Shown: one piece after another, positions 20,749 to 29,548 of the stretch
Layout: each line of letters begins with the position of its first letter
Numbering within the stretch: position 1 is the first letter of the stretch
Assembly: GCA_030407315.1 (NCBI GenBank)
Contig: JALQPE010002454.1
Location: 186,001-250,000, forward strand
Direction of reading: 5' to 3'
Length of the DNA stretch: 64,000 nucleotides
Source: Asparagopsis taxiformis
Lineage: Eukaryota > Rhodophyta > Florideophyceae > Bonnemaisoniales > Bonnemaisoniaceae
Position numbers and translations under genes: made by a program
The notes under the pieces: model-generated
Told to the model about the DNA's origin: nothing
The model's input: only the letters and a program-made list of their open reading frames with translations
Database searches by the model: none

Positions 20749-22677
20749 ATGACAGTGCAAAAGGCGCCCGGATCCACGCCTGTCGCGCTCATCATTCCAC
20801 CGCCAGACGTGAGGGAAATCTTGGAAAAGACAGCTACCTTTGTCGGCGAAAAACCAGCTCTAGAAGCTGAAATCCTGAAACGACATGAGAGTGAACCGCG
20901 TTTCTCGTTCCTCAAACCATCAGATCCGTATCATGCTTTCTACAAGGCAAAGGTTATACAGGCTCGAAGTGGGGGCGGTTCTGGCACTCCGGACGACGAT
21001 TCAAAAACCACAGGAAAAGATGCTGACGAAAACGGCACCGTAGGAGAAGAACAGGATGACGCGATTGAGCAAGCGAAAACGACCACAAAACAACGCAAAG
21101 CTGTGGTCTCTGTTTTAAAGACGGCACGTGCGAAAAGTGAAGCTTCACGTCCAGAACCGCAGGAACCCCCGCCAGATGATATTTTTACACTTGCAGACGC
21201 TAATCCTGGCATGATGGCGCTGACGCTTGATGTGATGAAACTGACCGCACAATATGCCGCCGCCAATGGTTCAGATTTTCTCACATCTCTCGGAAACAAG
21301 GAGCTCCGCAATCCGCTGTTTGACTTTCTCAAACCGATGCATCCGCATTTTATCGTATTCCAACGTCTGGTAGACGCCTATTCTGCTATTCTGGGGGTGA
21401 CTCGAGACAGTGAACTGTTTGCAAAGCTCAAAGTTCAATCGGAATCGGAGGATGGCATTTTAGACGATGTGTGGTACTTGCACGACTGGGAATGTCAAAA
21501 AGCGGAGCGGGAACATGAGGCGGAAATGGAGGAGAGCGAGAAGCTAAAGGTGGCTCAGATTGATTGGCATGATTTTGTCGTTTTAGAAACGATCGAGCTG
21601 GATGACGACGGAGAAGACTTGCCGGCACCAATTGCAGATGCCAGGCAACTACCGAAAATTCTTGCTGCAGCACAAAAGGCGAAGCTAGAGCGGGAGAAGA
21701 ATCGTGGTGACGTTGATATGGAAATTGATGTGGAAATGGGGACAGAAACGGGTCCAAAAGTGATACCATCCAAGGGTGGTGACGCGGTCGCAGTGGATGC
21801 AGACAGCGATATTCCTAGTGATTTGATCAGAAAGAATGAGAAAGCATCTACCAGCACAGCATCGGATCATTCGAAGCAACAGGTACAAGCGCAAGAGGCA
21901 ACGTATGTCCTACCTTCCGGGCAACGAGTACCGATGTCAAAGGTGCAGGCATCAATGCGAGCCGAACTTTTGAATCCATCCTACAAGGATGAGCGAGCAC
22001 GAGCGGCTGAAAAGAATCGGCAGCAGAATCTGGCAGGAGGTGAAGAAATGGCGAGAAATCTGGCGCGATGGGATCAAGCTCATACAGAACGTGGAGTGTT
22101 CAATCGGGGTGATTTACAAGGCGAACTGTCCGCACTGCCGAAACCGTCTGGGGAGGAGGCTGATAAACGGTTGAAGAAGGCCACCGCATTGGGGCCACAG
22201 TTACCGGCGGACACGGATACTGATGGAAAGCTGAGCCCGCCATCAAAACGGGCAAAATTAGAAGCGGCGGTGGATGCATTGTCAAAGGTAGCAAAGAATG
22301 TGGAGGAGGTTACGGAAGTGGTTGCTGCGGAATCTATCCCTGAAACGCTACCAGGTCTTGTTTCAGCGGATGAATGGATGGTGATGCAGGGGAACACAGC
22401 AAAGATTACAGTCAAGGTGTGTACACACAGCAACAAGGATTGGAACCTAGCTGGACAAGAGATTGTTATGGTTGTACCTCTCAAGGGGACTGTTGGAAAG
22501 TTGAAAGCTGCGTTGGCTAAGTCCAACTCTACGAAACTGCCTGCCAACAAGCAAAAGCTGCAGTACGACAAGGTTGGATTCCTGAAGGATAAGATGAGTC
22601 TTGCGTACTATAACGTGGAAAATGGGGCGGTTATTGTGCTGGAAGTGAAGGAAAGGGGTGGAAGAAAACGACACTGA
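20749..22677 (+). CDS. SF3A1: Splicing factor 3A subunit 1 (SF3A1/Prp21)
   Basis: This is a U2 snRNP component needed for branch-site recognition. The frame opens at a GTG at 20677; ATG 20749 (MTVQKAPG) gives 642 residues. SURP1 lies at about 20-66 (REILEKTATFV, then FSFLKPSDPYHAFY) and SURP2 at about 160-212 (MKLTAQYAAANG, then FDFLKPMHPHF). A Prp21-type helical region follows with KVAQIDWHDFVVLETI. A ubiquitin-like domain ends the protein (about 540-642), closing with ERGGRKRH, which resembles the RGG-type U1-binding tail of human SF3A1. Middle linkers are acidic or Gln/Ala-rich. Confidence 0.93.
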   Translation: MTVQKAPGSTPVALIIPPPDVREILEKTATFVGEKPALEAEILKRHESEPRFSFLKPSDPYHAFYKAKVIQARSGGGSGTPDDDSKTTGKDADENGTVGEEQDDAIEQAKTTTKQRKAVVSVLKTARAKSEASRPEPQEPPPDDIFTLADANPGMMALTLDVMKLTAQYAAANGSDFLTSLGNKELRNPLFDFLKPMHPHFIVFQRLVDAYSAILGVTRDSELFAKLKVQSESEDGILDDVWYLHDWECQKAEREHEAEMEESEKLKVAQIDWHDFVVLETIELDDDGEDLPAPIADARQLPKILAAAQKAKLEREKNRGDVDMEIDVEMGTETGPKVIPSKGGDAVAVDADSDIPSDLIRKNEKASTSTASDHSKQQVQAQEATYVLPSGQRVPMSKVQASMRAELLNPSYKDERARAAEKNRQQNLAGGEEMARNLARWDQAHTERGVFNRGDLQGELSALPKPSGEEADKRLKKATALGPQLPADTDTDGKLSPPSKRAKLEAAVDALSKVAKNVEEVTEVVAAESIPETLPGLVSADEWMVMQGNTAKITVKVCTHSNKDWNLAGQEIVMVVPLKGTVGKLKAALAKSNSTKLPANKQKLQYDKVGFLKDKMSLAYYNVENGAVIVLEVKERGGRKRH

Positions 22678-23099
22678 CAAAGCTAGTGTAATGAGAACAT
22701 GTAGAAAGTCGTAAACGTTTGTACATTTACTCGACATAGTTGGTGATGATGTGTCTGTGCAGCAAGGCGTCAATAGAAAATGGGATCAACGAAGTGAGAG
22801 TACTCCATTCAGCGTCAGGGGGATTCGCGTCGCGTCGAGCGGTGGCAACGTTCCAACGCGGAATGAGCAGAGTAAAGCGGACCAACGCCCCTTACGATGA
22901 TGTCACTCGAAACAAGAGGCGGCGAGCTATGCGCTGTTATCATTTCTATGGCGCATTGCTGGCGGCCGCTTATGAGATTGTGGACGCTGTAAAATTGAAT
23001 GAACCGTCTGGCGCAGCCAATCGAATTTCATTCTTTTCCAGTTCTACCGCGAAAAGCCAATTTCTATAAATCGTGACTTGTACACGTGGACAACGCTTT
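22678..23099. other. intergenic region
   Basis: It lies between SF3A1 and the thioredoxin-kinase fusion gene. ORFs here, such as 22740-23069, have no recognisable features. No motif is called. Confidence 0.35.
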
Positions 23100-24983
23100 A
23101 TGCACCCCACAACGCTACATATTATTCTCTCCGAGCAAGACCGCAGCTCAGATGACGAGCATTCCTTGCGACCCGGAGTAAACGCATCCAACATGGGACC
23201 CTTAGCGTCGTTCGGAGAAATGGCTGCCGAACGCTTTCACAACGATTACCCTCAACTCACAGAGTACACCCCACTCGACTGCACCCAATTCGTTGCAGCA
23301 TTGCATCTCTTCCGTTTCGACCCCCGACTCTCTTCCGAGTTTATCCAATCCCGGTTGGACGACTACGCATCCACTCTCGCCACCCATCCGGACTACACTG
23401 AAAAAACGGTGCGCAGAATCTTCCACGCCAGCATGCAGAAGGCCGCTCGCAGCTACTTTTCAACTGGCTGGGACAACAGTTCTGCCATCATCGCCGCCAA
23501 CATTCCCGCCCTCGAAAAGCTGCGACAGGAGAGTGCGCGCACTATGCCGTGGACCGACAGTCTCCAAACCGCAGTGGACATCGTGCCCGACGTGGACCCC
23601 GTCGTCATCAGAACGCTCATTGAACATGATTTGCCCGTCGTAGTGCGCGTGTTTGCGCACTACTGTTCCGGCTGCAAGGCCATGAAACCTGCATTCGACC
23701 AGGCTGCGATTCGCATGCAGGGACAGGCGATATTCGTGGAGCTCAACGGTCCCATGGCGCCCGAATTCAAGGCGCAATATGCAATAAAAACCTATCCAAC
23801 CGTGTTGCGTTTCCACAAATCCAACCGGCCAACCGCTTTTCCACGCGCGCATGAAATGGACGTGGAGAACTTTGTACTATTCGCTGCGGGCGAACAACTG
23901 GAACTGGACGGTCCGGACACATCTTTGCAATCGATGGATACGGCGCTCGGCGAGGAAATTCGCAAACTTGAACGCAAGCGAAGTCGCTTGCAAGCGTTCC
24001 AACTGGAGTCCATTCTGCGACGACAGGGAATCGACGAGTTGGACGTGCTGGTACGGGAGCGGAGTGAAATGCTGCATTCGAAGATTGACGACGCCTTGCA
24101 GTGCGGCGCGTCCAGTTGTGATGTACTGTCGAGTCGGTGCGATTCGTCGCCGAATGTTGCGCCGCTGTGTGTGTTGCTCGGGGGCGGAATGGGTGCTGGC
24201 AAGACCACGGCGGTGAAATACGTCGCGGAGACAGCGTTCTGGAAACAACACGGCGACGGTGTCGTTGTCGTGGAAGCGGATGCGTTTAAACAGAAGGATC
24301 CTTTGTTTCATGTACTGAATAGTATGACGCCGTTGGCGTCGAGAATTGTGCATTCGGACTCGATTATTGCGGCGGAGGAGCAGTTTCTGGAGGCGATTAA
24401 TAAGAGGAAGGATGTGGTTTTCGATGGAACACTGAGTTGGAAGACGTATGCGGTGCAGACGTTTGAGATGCTGCGGGATACGGAGTATACATACAAGCGA
24501 GGGCCGGGGTACAGACGGGACGAGAATGGAAGGGTGACGGAGCTGTACTGGGAGAGGAAGGAGCGGAGGAAGAAGGCGGTTGCACCGTATCAGGTGGAGC
24601 TGGTCGGGGTTACGGCGGACGCGGATGTGGCAGTGATGCGGGGGTTGATTCGGAGACTAACTTCTGGTCGAGGAGTTCCAATCGGGGACCAACTGAAATC
24701 GCACAAGTTGTTCTCGACGTGGTTTAAACACTATATCGATCTTGTGGACGCCATTTATCTGTTTGATACGACGGAGGAATATGTGGTGGGCGACGACAAG
24801 GATGATGGAAACTCGCGACTGGTAGCGATCAAGGGCGGGCAACTGTTTGCGACACCGAGCGGATACGAGGTGGAGAGGAATGGACTGGCGATTCTGCGGG
24901 CGGACAAGTACAAACAGTTTCTGAAGAAGAGCGAGTTGGTAACCAACGCGAGTGGAGTGGACAGTCTGTACGCGCAGCGATAG
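23100..24983 (+). CDS. Thioredoxin-like domain fused to zeta-toxin-type P-loop kinase
   Basis: ATG 23100 gives 627 residues; ATG 23193 (MGPLASFGEMAAE) is equally plausible. Residues about 30-150 are helical with no known domain. A thioredoxin-like domain follows, with C189-S-G-C192 (VFAHYCSGCKAMKPAF) and a cis-Pro element KTYPTVLRFHK. A charged linker leads to a zeta-toxin/UNAG-kinase-type P-loop domain: Walker A GGGMGAGKTT at 361-370, VVVVEADAFKQKDP, and DVVFDGTLSWKTY. Single zeta-type kinase domains occur in eukaryotes without toxin-antitoxin function, and no antidote gene is adjacent here. Enzyme substrate is unknown. The domain pairing is unusual. Confidence 0.8.
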   Translation: MHPTTLHIILSEQDRSSDDEHSLRPGVNASNMGPLASFGEMAAERFHNDYPQLTEYTPLDCTQFVAALHLFRFDPRLSSEFIQSRLDDYASTLATHPDYTEKTVRRIFHASMQKAARSYFSTGWDNSSAIIAANIPALEKLRQESARTMPWTDSLQTAVDIVPDVDPVVIRTLIEHDLPVVVRVFAHYCSGCKAMKPAFDQAAIRMQGQAIFVELNGPMAPEFKAQYAIKTYPTVLRFHKSNRPTAFPRAHEMDVENFVLFAAGEQLELDGPDTSLQSMDTALGEEIRKLERKRSRLQAFQLESILRRQGIDELDVLVRERSEMLHSKIDDALQCGASSCDVLSSRCDSSPNVAPLCVLLGGGMGAGKTTAVKYVAETAFWKQHGDGVVVVEADAFKQKDPLFHVLNSMTPLASRIVHSDSIIAAEEQFLEAINKRKDVVFDGTLSWKTYAVQTFEMLRDTEYTYKRGPGYRRDENGRVTELYWERKERRKKAVAPYQVELVGVTADADVAVMRGLIRRLTSGRGVPIGDQLKSHKLFSTWFKHYIDLVDAIYLFDTTEEYVVGDDKDDGNSRLVAIKGGQLFATPSGYEVERNGLAILRADKYKQFLKKSELVTNASGVDSLYAQR

Positions 24984-25193
24984 CATAAGTTATATATATA
25001 CGGTACAGTAGATTTTTGCGATTGTTGTGTTGATTGATGGAGCAACGCAGCTGTGAATTAATTGATTGAAATTAGCAACTGTAATGGTGAACCGACGCGT
25101 TCATGCTGTCCTGCGAGGCAACAAAAGCATGGCAACTCGACCCGACTTTGACGCAGATCGCTCTGTATCAACTCGTCAGTTACGCCATCCACC

Positions 25194-26708
25194 ATGTCCA
25201 AAGACGAGCCACGTGACAGCAAGCCACAGCGTCGCGTCTCCTTCACCAATCCGCAAAGCGTCAGCGGCGACCTCATTCATCCGGGCACGCAGCAACGCAC
25301 TCAAAAGCGCGACTCGTATATCTGTTACATCCTCGCCATCGTGGCCACATGCGTTCGATTCTACCGTCTCGGCGTGCCCGCGTCTGTCGTGTTTGACGAA
25401 TTTCATTTCGGCACATTTGTGGACAACATTCTCAGCGGCTCGGTGCATTTCGACATTCATCCCCCGCTCGGCAAGCTCACACTAGCGACCTTTGGCTGGC
25501 TCGTCGGCTATCGTCCGGTGCCCGACTTTGGCTACGATCAGATCGGCAAGGAATATGGATCCGTTCTGTACTATCCATTGCGCGAAATCTCCGCCGTGTT
25601 CGGCGTGGCCACCGTGCCGCTCATGTATGTCACGTCGCGCAAATTGGGCGTGTCCTGGGTCGGTTCGTTGCTGTGCGCCGGCTTTTTCTGCTTTGACAAT
25701 CTCAATATTATCGAGAGTCGATTGATTTTGATGGATTCGCAGATCGTCTTTTATCTCGTGCTCTCCCTGTACTGCGCGCTCCATCTATGGGCGTCGCGTC
25801 CACGCACCTACGATCGCTTCTATTGGCTTACCGCGACCGGCTTTGTGTGCGGTTGCTCCATTAGTGTGAAATGGACCGCGTTGGCAACGCCGGGACTGAT
25901 CGCAATTGTGTCGTTTTTCGGACTGCACTTTGTGGATGACCCGTTGACACTGTTGGAGTGTCTCTGGGCTGGTTTGGTTGGTTTGGGTTGGTACGCGTTT
26001 TTGTTCTCTATTCATTTCAAGACATTGGTCAAAGCAGGTCCTGGATCGGCCTTCTTTGATACCGAGTTTCGAAAAACGCTTATTGGTGAGGATGTATACG
26101 ATCCCAACGCGCTGCGTAAGCCGTTTTGGAAATTGTTTTTCTATCTCAATCAGTACATGTTCAAAGCGAATGCGGGCATTACTACGCGACATCATTGGGA
26201 GTCGTATTGGTATCAGTGGATTGTGAATTGGCGTGGATTGTTGTACTACAACAACGAAGTCGACGGTAAATGGGCCTCGGTTTATCTGATTTGCAATCCG
26301 CTGGTGTGCTGGGGATGCGCTCTGTGCGTTGCACTGTTCATTTTCGGTTATCTGTTCTGTGTACGCTACAGAGACATGAAGTGTTTGAAGAGTATGAATG
26401 GGAATTCGTTGCGATACGCGATGCGAACGGGTTTGTTCTTGTTCTGGGGCTGGTTAATCAACTTGTTGCCGTACATTCTAGTAGATCGTTCGGCGTTTGT
26501 GTACCATTATCTACCAGGCCTCATCTATGCACAATTGCTAAGCGGAGCGGTTGTGGATGTATTGCCGTTCAAATTGAGAATATTGGTGACAACGGCAGCA
26601 CTGGTTGCTGTGATAGCGACCTTTGTCCGCTTTGTTCCTTGGATTTACTGCTTCCCGATCACATCGGAGCATCACGCGGCGCTGCGATGGCTGCCAAAAT
26701 GGGATTAA
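25194..26708 (+). CDS. Protein O-mannosyltransferase-like GT39 enzyme lacking MIR domains
   Basis: This is an integral ER-membrane glycosyltransferase of the PMT family, expected to transfer mannose from dolichyl-phosphate mannose to Ser/Thr. ATG 25194 gives 504 residues. The catalytic Asp68-Glu69 sits in VVFDEFHFG after the first TM segment, and HFDIHPPLGKL follows, as in PMT1/2/4. Many hydrophobic segments alternate with short loops, and the C-terminal four-helix region includes FVYHYLPGLIYAQLL. The usual lumenal MIR repeats (about 200 residues) are absent: the first luminal loop goes from YDPNALRKPFWK almost directly to HHWESYWYQWIVNWRG. It is therefore about 250-400 residues shorter than fungal and animal PMTs. 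Confidence 0.85.
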   Translation: MSKDEPRDSKPQRRVSFTNPQSVSGDLIHPGTQQRTQKRDSYICYILAIVATCVRFYRLGVPASVVFDEFHFGTFVDNILSGSVHFDIHPPLGKLTLATFGWLVGYRPVPDFGYDQIGKEYGSVLYYPLREISAVFGVATVPLMYVTSRKLGVSWVGSLLCAGFFCFDNLNIIESRLILMDSQIVFYLVLSLYCALHLWASRPRTYDRFYWLTATGFVCGCSISVKWTALATPGLIAIVSFFGLHFVDDPLTLLECLWAGLVGLGWYAFLFSIHFKTLVKAGPGSAFFDTEFRKTLIGEDVYDPNALRKPFWKLFFYLNQYMFKANAGITTRHHWESYWYQWIVNWRGLLYYNNEVDGKWASVYLICNPLVCWGCALCVALFIFGYLFCVRYRDMKCLKSMNGNSLRYAMRTGLFLFWGWLINLLPYILVDRSAFVYHYLPGLIYAQLLSGAVVDVLPFKLRILVTTAALVAVIATFVRFVPWIYCFPITSEHHAALRWLPKWD

Positions 26709-27127
26709 CTCATGTAAAGCTGTTCATGCCGCCTTGCATTGCGCATTGTTACATGCCGTACCTCAGCCTCGAGACCGATTTTCATTGTCAATAAACCATT
26801 GGCTGTCGCCTTGACCCCCCAAAATCTTTATTATTACAGTAGTTGTTATCATAGTACATAACTTGGATAATTATCGAGCGCCACTCTTTCGTCATCATCA
26901 TCGTCCACATCCGCACGTCCGCCACATCTCAACCCCATGGGCAGAAAGTCGACAAAGTCCACAATAGAGCGTCTGCCAAAAGGTGAGCGAACGCATCCTT
27001 CCCCAAAATCCTCATCCGCCCCCTCCAGAAACCCCCATCCCCGCGCCGACCAACCCCCACCCGTCCCCGCAATCCCACCCTCGTCGACGACCATGCGCTC
27101 GCGGCCGTCCTACTCCACGCCGGACCC
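26709..27127. other. intergenic region holding the probable F-box start of the next gene
   Basis: The frame of the downstream LRR gene stays open back to 26987, after a TGA at 26984-26986. Just before its ATG it encodes LVDDHALAAVLLHAG, which resembles the first F-box helix. A short ATG-initiated frame at 26937 (MGRKSTKSTIERLPK) ends at a good 5' splice-site match, G|GTGAGC at 26982-26988. The only downstream AG (27027-27028) gives the wrong phase. The true 5' end is unresolved. Confidence 0.4.
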
Positions 27128-28363
27128 ATGGCCATTCTCTCCGCGCTCCAAGTCTCCTCGCAGTGGCGTCGTGTCGCCAAGAGCGTCATCGATCACGTCC
27201 ATCGCATCGACCTCGGCGCATTGTATCGCACCAACAACACGCGCGCCAGTCCGCCCACTCTCATATCCGTCGTGACAACGCTGCTCAAATTCCCCAAACT
27301 GACCGTGCTCACCATGCACAAATGGCCGTACATGGACCTCATGCAGGATATCGCCGCCTTTGTGGCCGCCTATTTCCAATCGTCCCAATTGCAGGAACTG
27401 GAGATTTCAACACTGCCCGTCTCCGGCGCAAATGTCGTCCGCCTCCTCGAGCGATGCCCCGCCGTTCGCACGCTACGCATGGCCGGTCATGATTGCATTT
27501 CAGATGATATGCTCGCAGAGATAGGCGCCGGTTGTAGACGCGCTGTTGCCAACTCGCCGACGCATAGATTGCACGCAATACATATCGCGCGTTCCCGTTC
27601 TGTCACCGGGCTTGGTGTCACTAATTTGTTGTACACACCCGTTGCGCAAAACGTGTTTGTCACAAAGTGCCCGTCCGTGAAGAACGTGCATTGGACGCCG
27701 ACACATGATCCACCCACAAATCAGCTTAGTTTGACCGGTTGTCTCAACCTGGCCGCGTTCCACATTTATCGAAAAGCGTGTAATCCGCCAGCCGCGTTCG
27801 ACGTTGAGCAGCTCAACTTGTCACATTGTACAAGTCTGGTAAATTTTCAATTCCACGCCAAGGGTGGCGAGCAAATGAACGTGCCGTTACGAATTCGAAA
27901 ATTGAATTTGTCCGGTTGTCGCTCGCTTCATATGTTGACGTCCGATCTGACCAGTCCAGCATCATTGTCCTTTCAGAATCTAGAAGAGCTGTCACTGTTC
28001 GGCGCGCGCAGTATCAACCCGGTTGCATTTTCGTCAACGATTAATTTTGCGATTCCAGAAATCGTGCTGCCTAAGCTGCGCAAACTCGACCTCAATGGAA
28101 CTACGATTGAAGCATTGAAACTAGTAGGCTACGATCATTTACAGTCTATCGATTGTTCAGGTTGTCCGCTTTTGGACGTTTTGTGGATTGAGAACTGCTG
28201 GAATTTGCAGAAAGTTGCCGTGAAGGGTCGTCGCATTCCTTTGCAGAATGTGAAACTTGTGTTGCCAGCTTTGTGTCTCGTCGAGGGAAAGCGAGCAAAT
28301 TGGCATTGGAGAGCTTTCAATCCAAACAGCTTATTTCCTATCCATAGTCTTCACCTGTGTTGA
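27128..28363 (+). CDS. Leucine-rich-repeat protein with partial F-box
   Basis: This is a probable F-box/LRR adaptor. ATG 27128 gives 411 residues, but it cuts into the F-box: the ALQVSSQWRRVAKSVI half lies after this ATG and the first helix lies upstream in the same frame. About eight LRRs of the AMN1/FBXL type follow, with recurring CxxL/LxLSGC units (LSLTGCLNL, LNLSHCTSL, LNLSGCRSL, LDLNGTTI). Either translation starts further upstream by a route I cannot resolve (intron or non-ATG), or this is a truncated F-box. It is distinct in sequence from the LRR protein at 17810-19438. Confidence 0.7.
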   Translation: MAILSALQVSSQWRRVAKSVIDHVHRIDLGALYRTNNTRASPPTLISVVTTLLKFPKLTVLTMHKWPYMDLMQDIAAFVAAYFQSSQLQELEISTLPVSGANVVRLLERCPAVRTLRMAGHDCISDDMLAEIGAGCRRAVANSPTHRLHAIHIARSRSVTGLGVTNLLYTPVAQNVFVTKCPSVKNVHWTPTHDPPTNQLSLTGCLNLAAFHIYRKACNPPAAFDVEQLNLSHCTSLVNFQFHAKGGEQMNVPLRIRKLNLSGCRSLHMLTSDLTSPASLSFQNLEELSLFGARSINPVAFSSTINFAIPEIVLPKLRKLDLNGTTIEALKLVGYDHLQSIDCSGCPLLDVLWIENCWNLQKVAVKGRRIPLQNVKLVLPALCLVEGKRANWHWRAFNPNSLFPIHSLHLC

Positions 28364-28814
28364 ACACATGATGACATTGCAGATGGGGACAATGGGCAGT
28401 TGGAAGGTCTCATGGCTACAGAACATTGTTATTTCCTCGTTTTCAGCAACTGCAAGCGTTGAATTGCTCCTCGTTTACCGAACCCAACTGACACTGACCG
28501 ATACGGTCCAACAGTTCGGAGCTTAGCTGACGGTAAAACTATGTATATTTCTCTAACTTCAAGTATGGCTGCTCTTGTACAACAATATTTTCTTGCAACT
28601 TGTACACATATGTAAATGGAATGGGAACACCGGGTGGGCATGTGAAGCAGCGGAAGCCCACAAAAACAATTGACTAGTTGGACGTTGTTGGTCGTCGCAG
28701 CCCTGTGCTTCAATTACCCTGCACTGCAGCATTACGGGGCTGGGTACCCAGTAACGCGAGATACCAGGATTGCACAATCGCGCTTTCTTTCCACCGAAAA
28801 TGACTCTACAAATT
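28364..28814. other. intergenic region
   Basis: It lies between convergent genes. Short ORFs on either strand lack features. No RNA gene is recognised. Confidence 0.35.
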
Positions 28815-29150
28815 TCAACCTCTACGACTTTCGGTATACTTTTGCTCGAGGTGGAGCGTAGTTTGTCTCAGGGTCTGCGTCAAGACGGCGAGGGACTCAA
28901 CTGCAGTGGTACCGTGTAGATTTAGAGTGGCGGACGCATCACGCGTGTCGAGAATAGCCTCTGAAACGCGACCGTTACGATGCTCAATCGTCGTGCGCAC
29001 GTTGTAGAAAGCTGGAGCAGCGCGCGACTGTGCGTGCGTTGCTAGAAAATGCAATCCGACGGACGGCTCGTGTGCAAGACGGACAAGATATTGGGGTACG
29101 GTGTTGGACAGTCGGTCGTTCATGTGCGATGGCGCCTGAGAGGTTTCCAT
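28815..29150 (-). CDS. BORCS8-like subunit of the BORC lysosome-positioning complex
   Basis: ATG 29148-29150 (METSQAPSH) gives 111 residues, about the size of human BORCS8 (MEF2BNB). The best match is the stretch NDRLSNTVPQYLVRLAHEP followed by SVGLHFL, which corresponds to the conserved DKF-ES-VLANEPSVALYRLQEHV region of that family. A helical C-terminal half follows, with a heptad-like pattern around SLAVLTQTLRQTTLHLEQK. BORC recruits Arl8 to lysosomes in animals; in algae its role is unknown. Assignment rests on one strong motif plus length and helical content. Confidence 0.65.
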   Translation of the reverse strand: METSQAPSHMNDRLSNTVPQYLVRLAHEPSVGLHFLATHAQSRAAPAFYNVRTTIEHRNGRVSEAILDTRDASATLNLHGTTAVESLAVLTQTLRQTTLHLEQKYTESRRG

Positions 29151-29548
29151 AGTTGGCGAAGACGATTGTCCGATTACAAGACCTTTTTTTGAGCATCCAT
29201 CGACCTGTCGCTCGCGTTACTCGTGGTGTTATTTTGTGCTTTTCCAAGCTGGAAATTCAACTGTGCCAATACAATTTATTTACTCTCGGGGTAACCCAGA
29301 ATCCAAGGGCATCAGGCCAATCATATCAACTTTGTAACGTTTGAAGAAATCCAATAGGGCATGTTTAGTATATATTCTTCTGAAATTCTGAACAAACCAT
29401 ACAAGTCACACCGTCCTGAAATCTACTGCAGTCCATAATTCTCACCCACCAGAAAGAGCCTTAGTGGCATAGATGTCATGCCAACTGCCCGCACGCATCA
29501 ACATATCTCCGTGATAGGGTGTCATCTCAAACTCAGTACAAACTAAGC
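29151..29548. other. intergenic region
   Basis: This is the upstream region of the BORCS8-like gene and the 3' side of the membrane-protein gene. No supported gene is seen. Confidence 0.35.

Noticed and set aside
23100..24983. Zeta-type kinase considered as part of a toxin-antitoxin pair
   Set aside because: There is no epsilon-like antidote gene on either side, the domain is fused to thioredoxin, and eukaryotes carry non-toxin members of this kinase fold.
26982..27028. 47-bp intron (GTGAGC donor, CCAG acceptor) joining MGRKSTKSTIERLPK to the LRR gene
   Set aside because: The splice would place exon 2 in the wrong reading frame for the F-box/LRR sequence.
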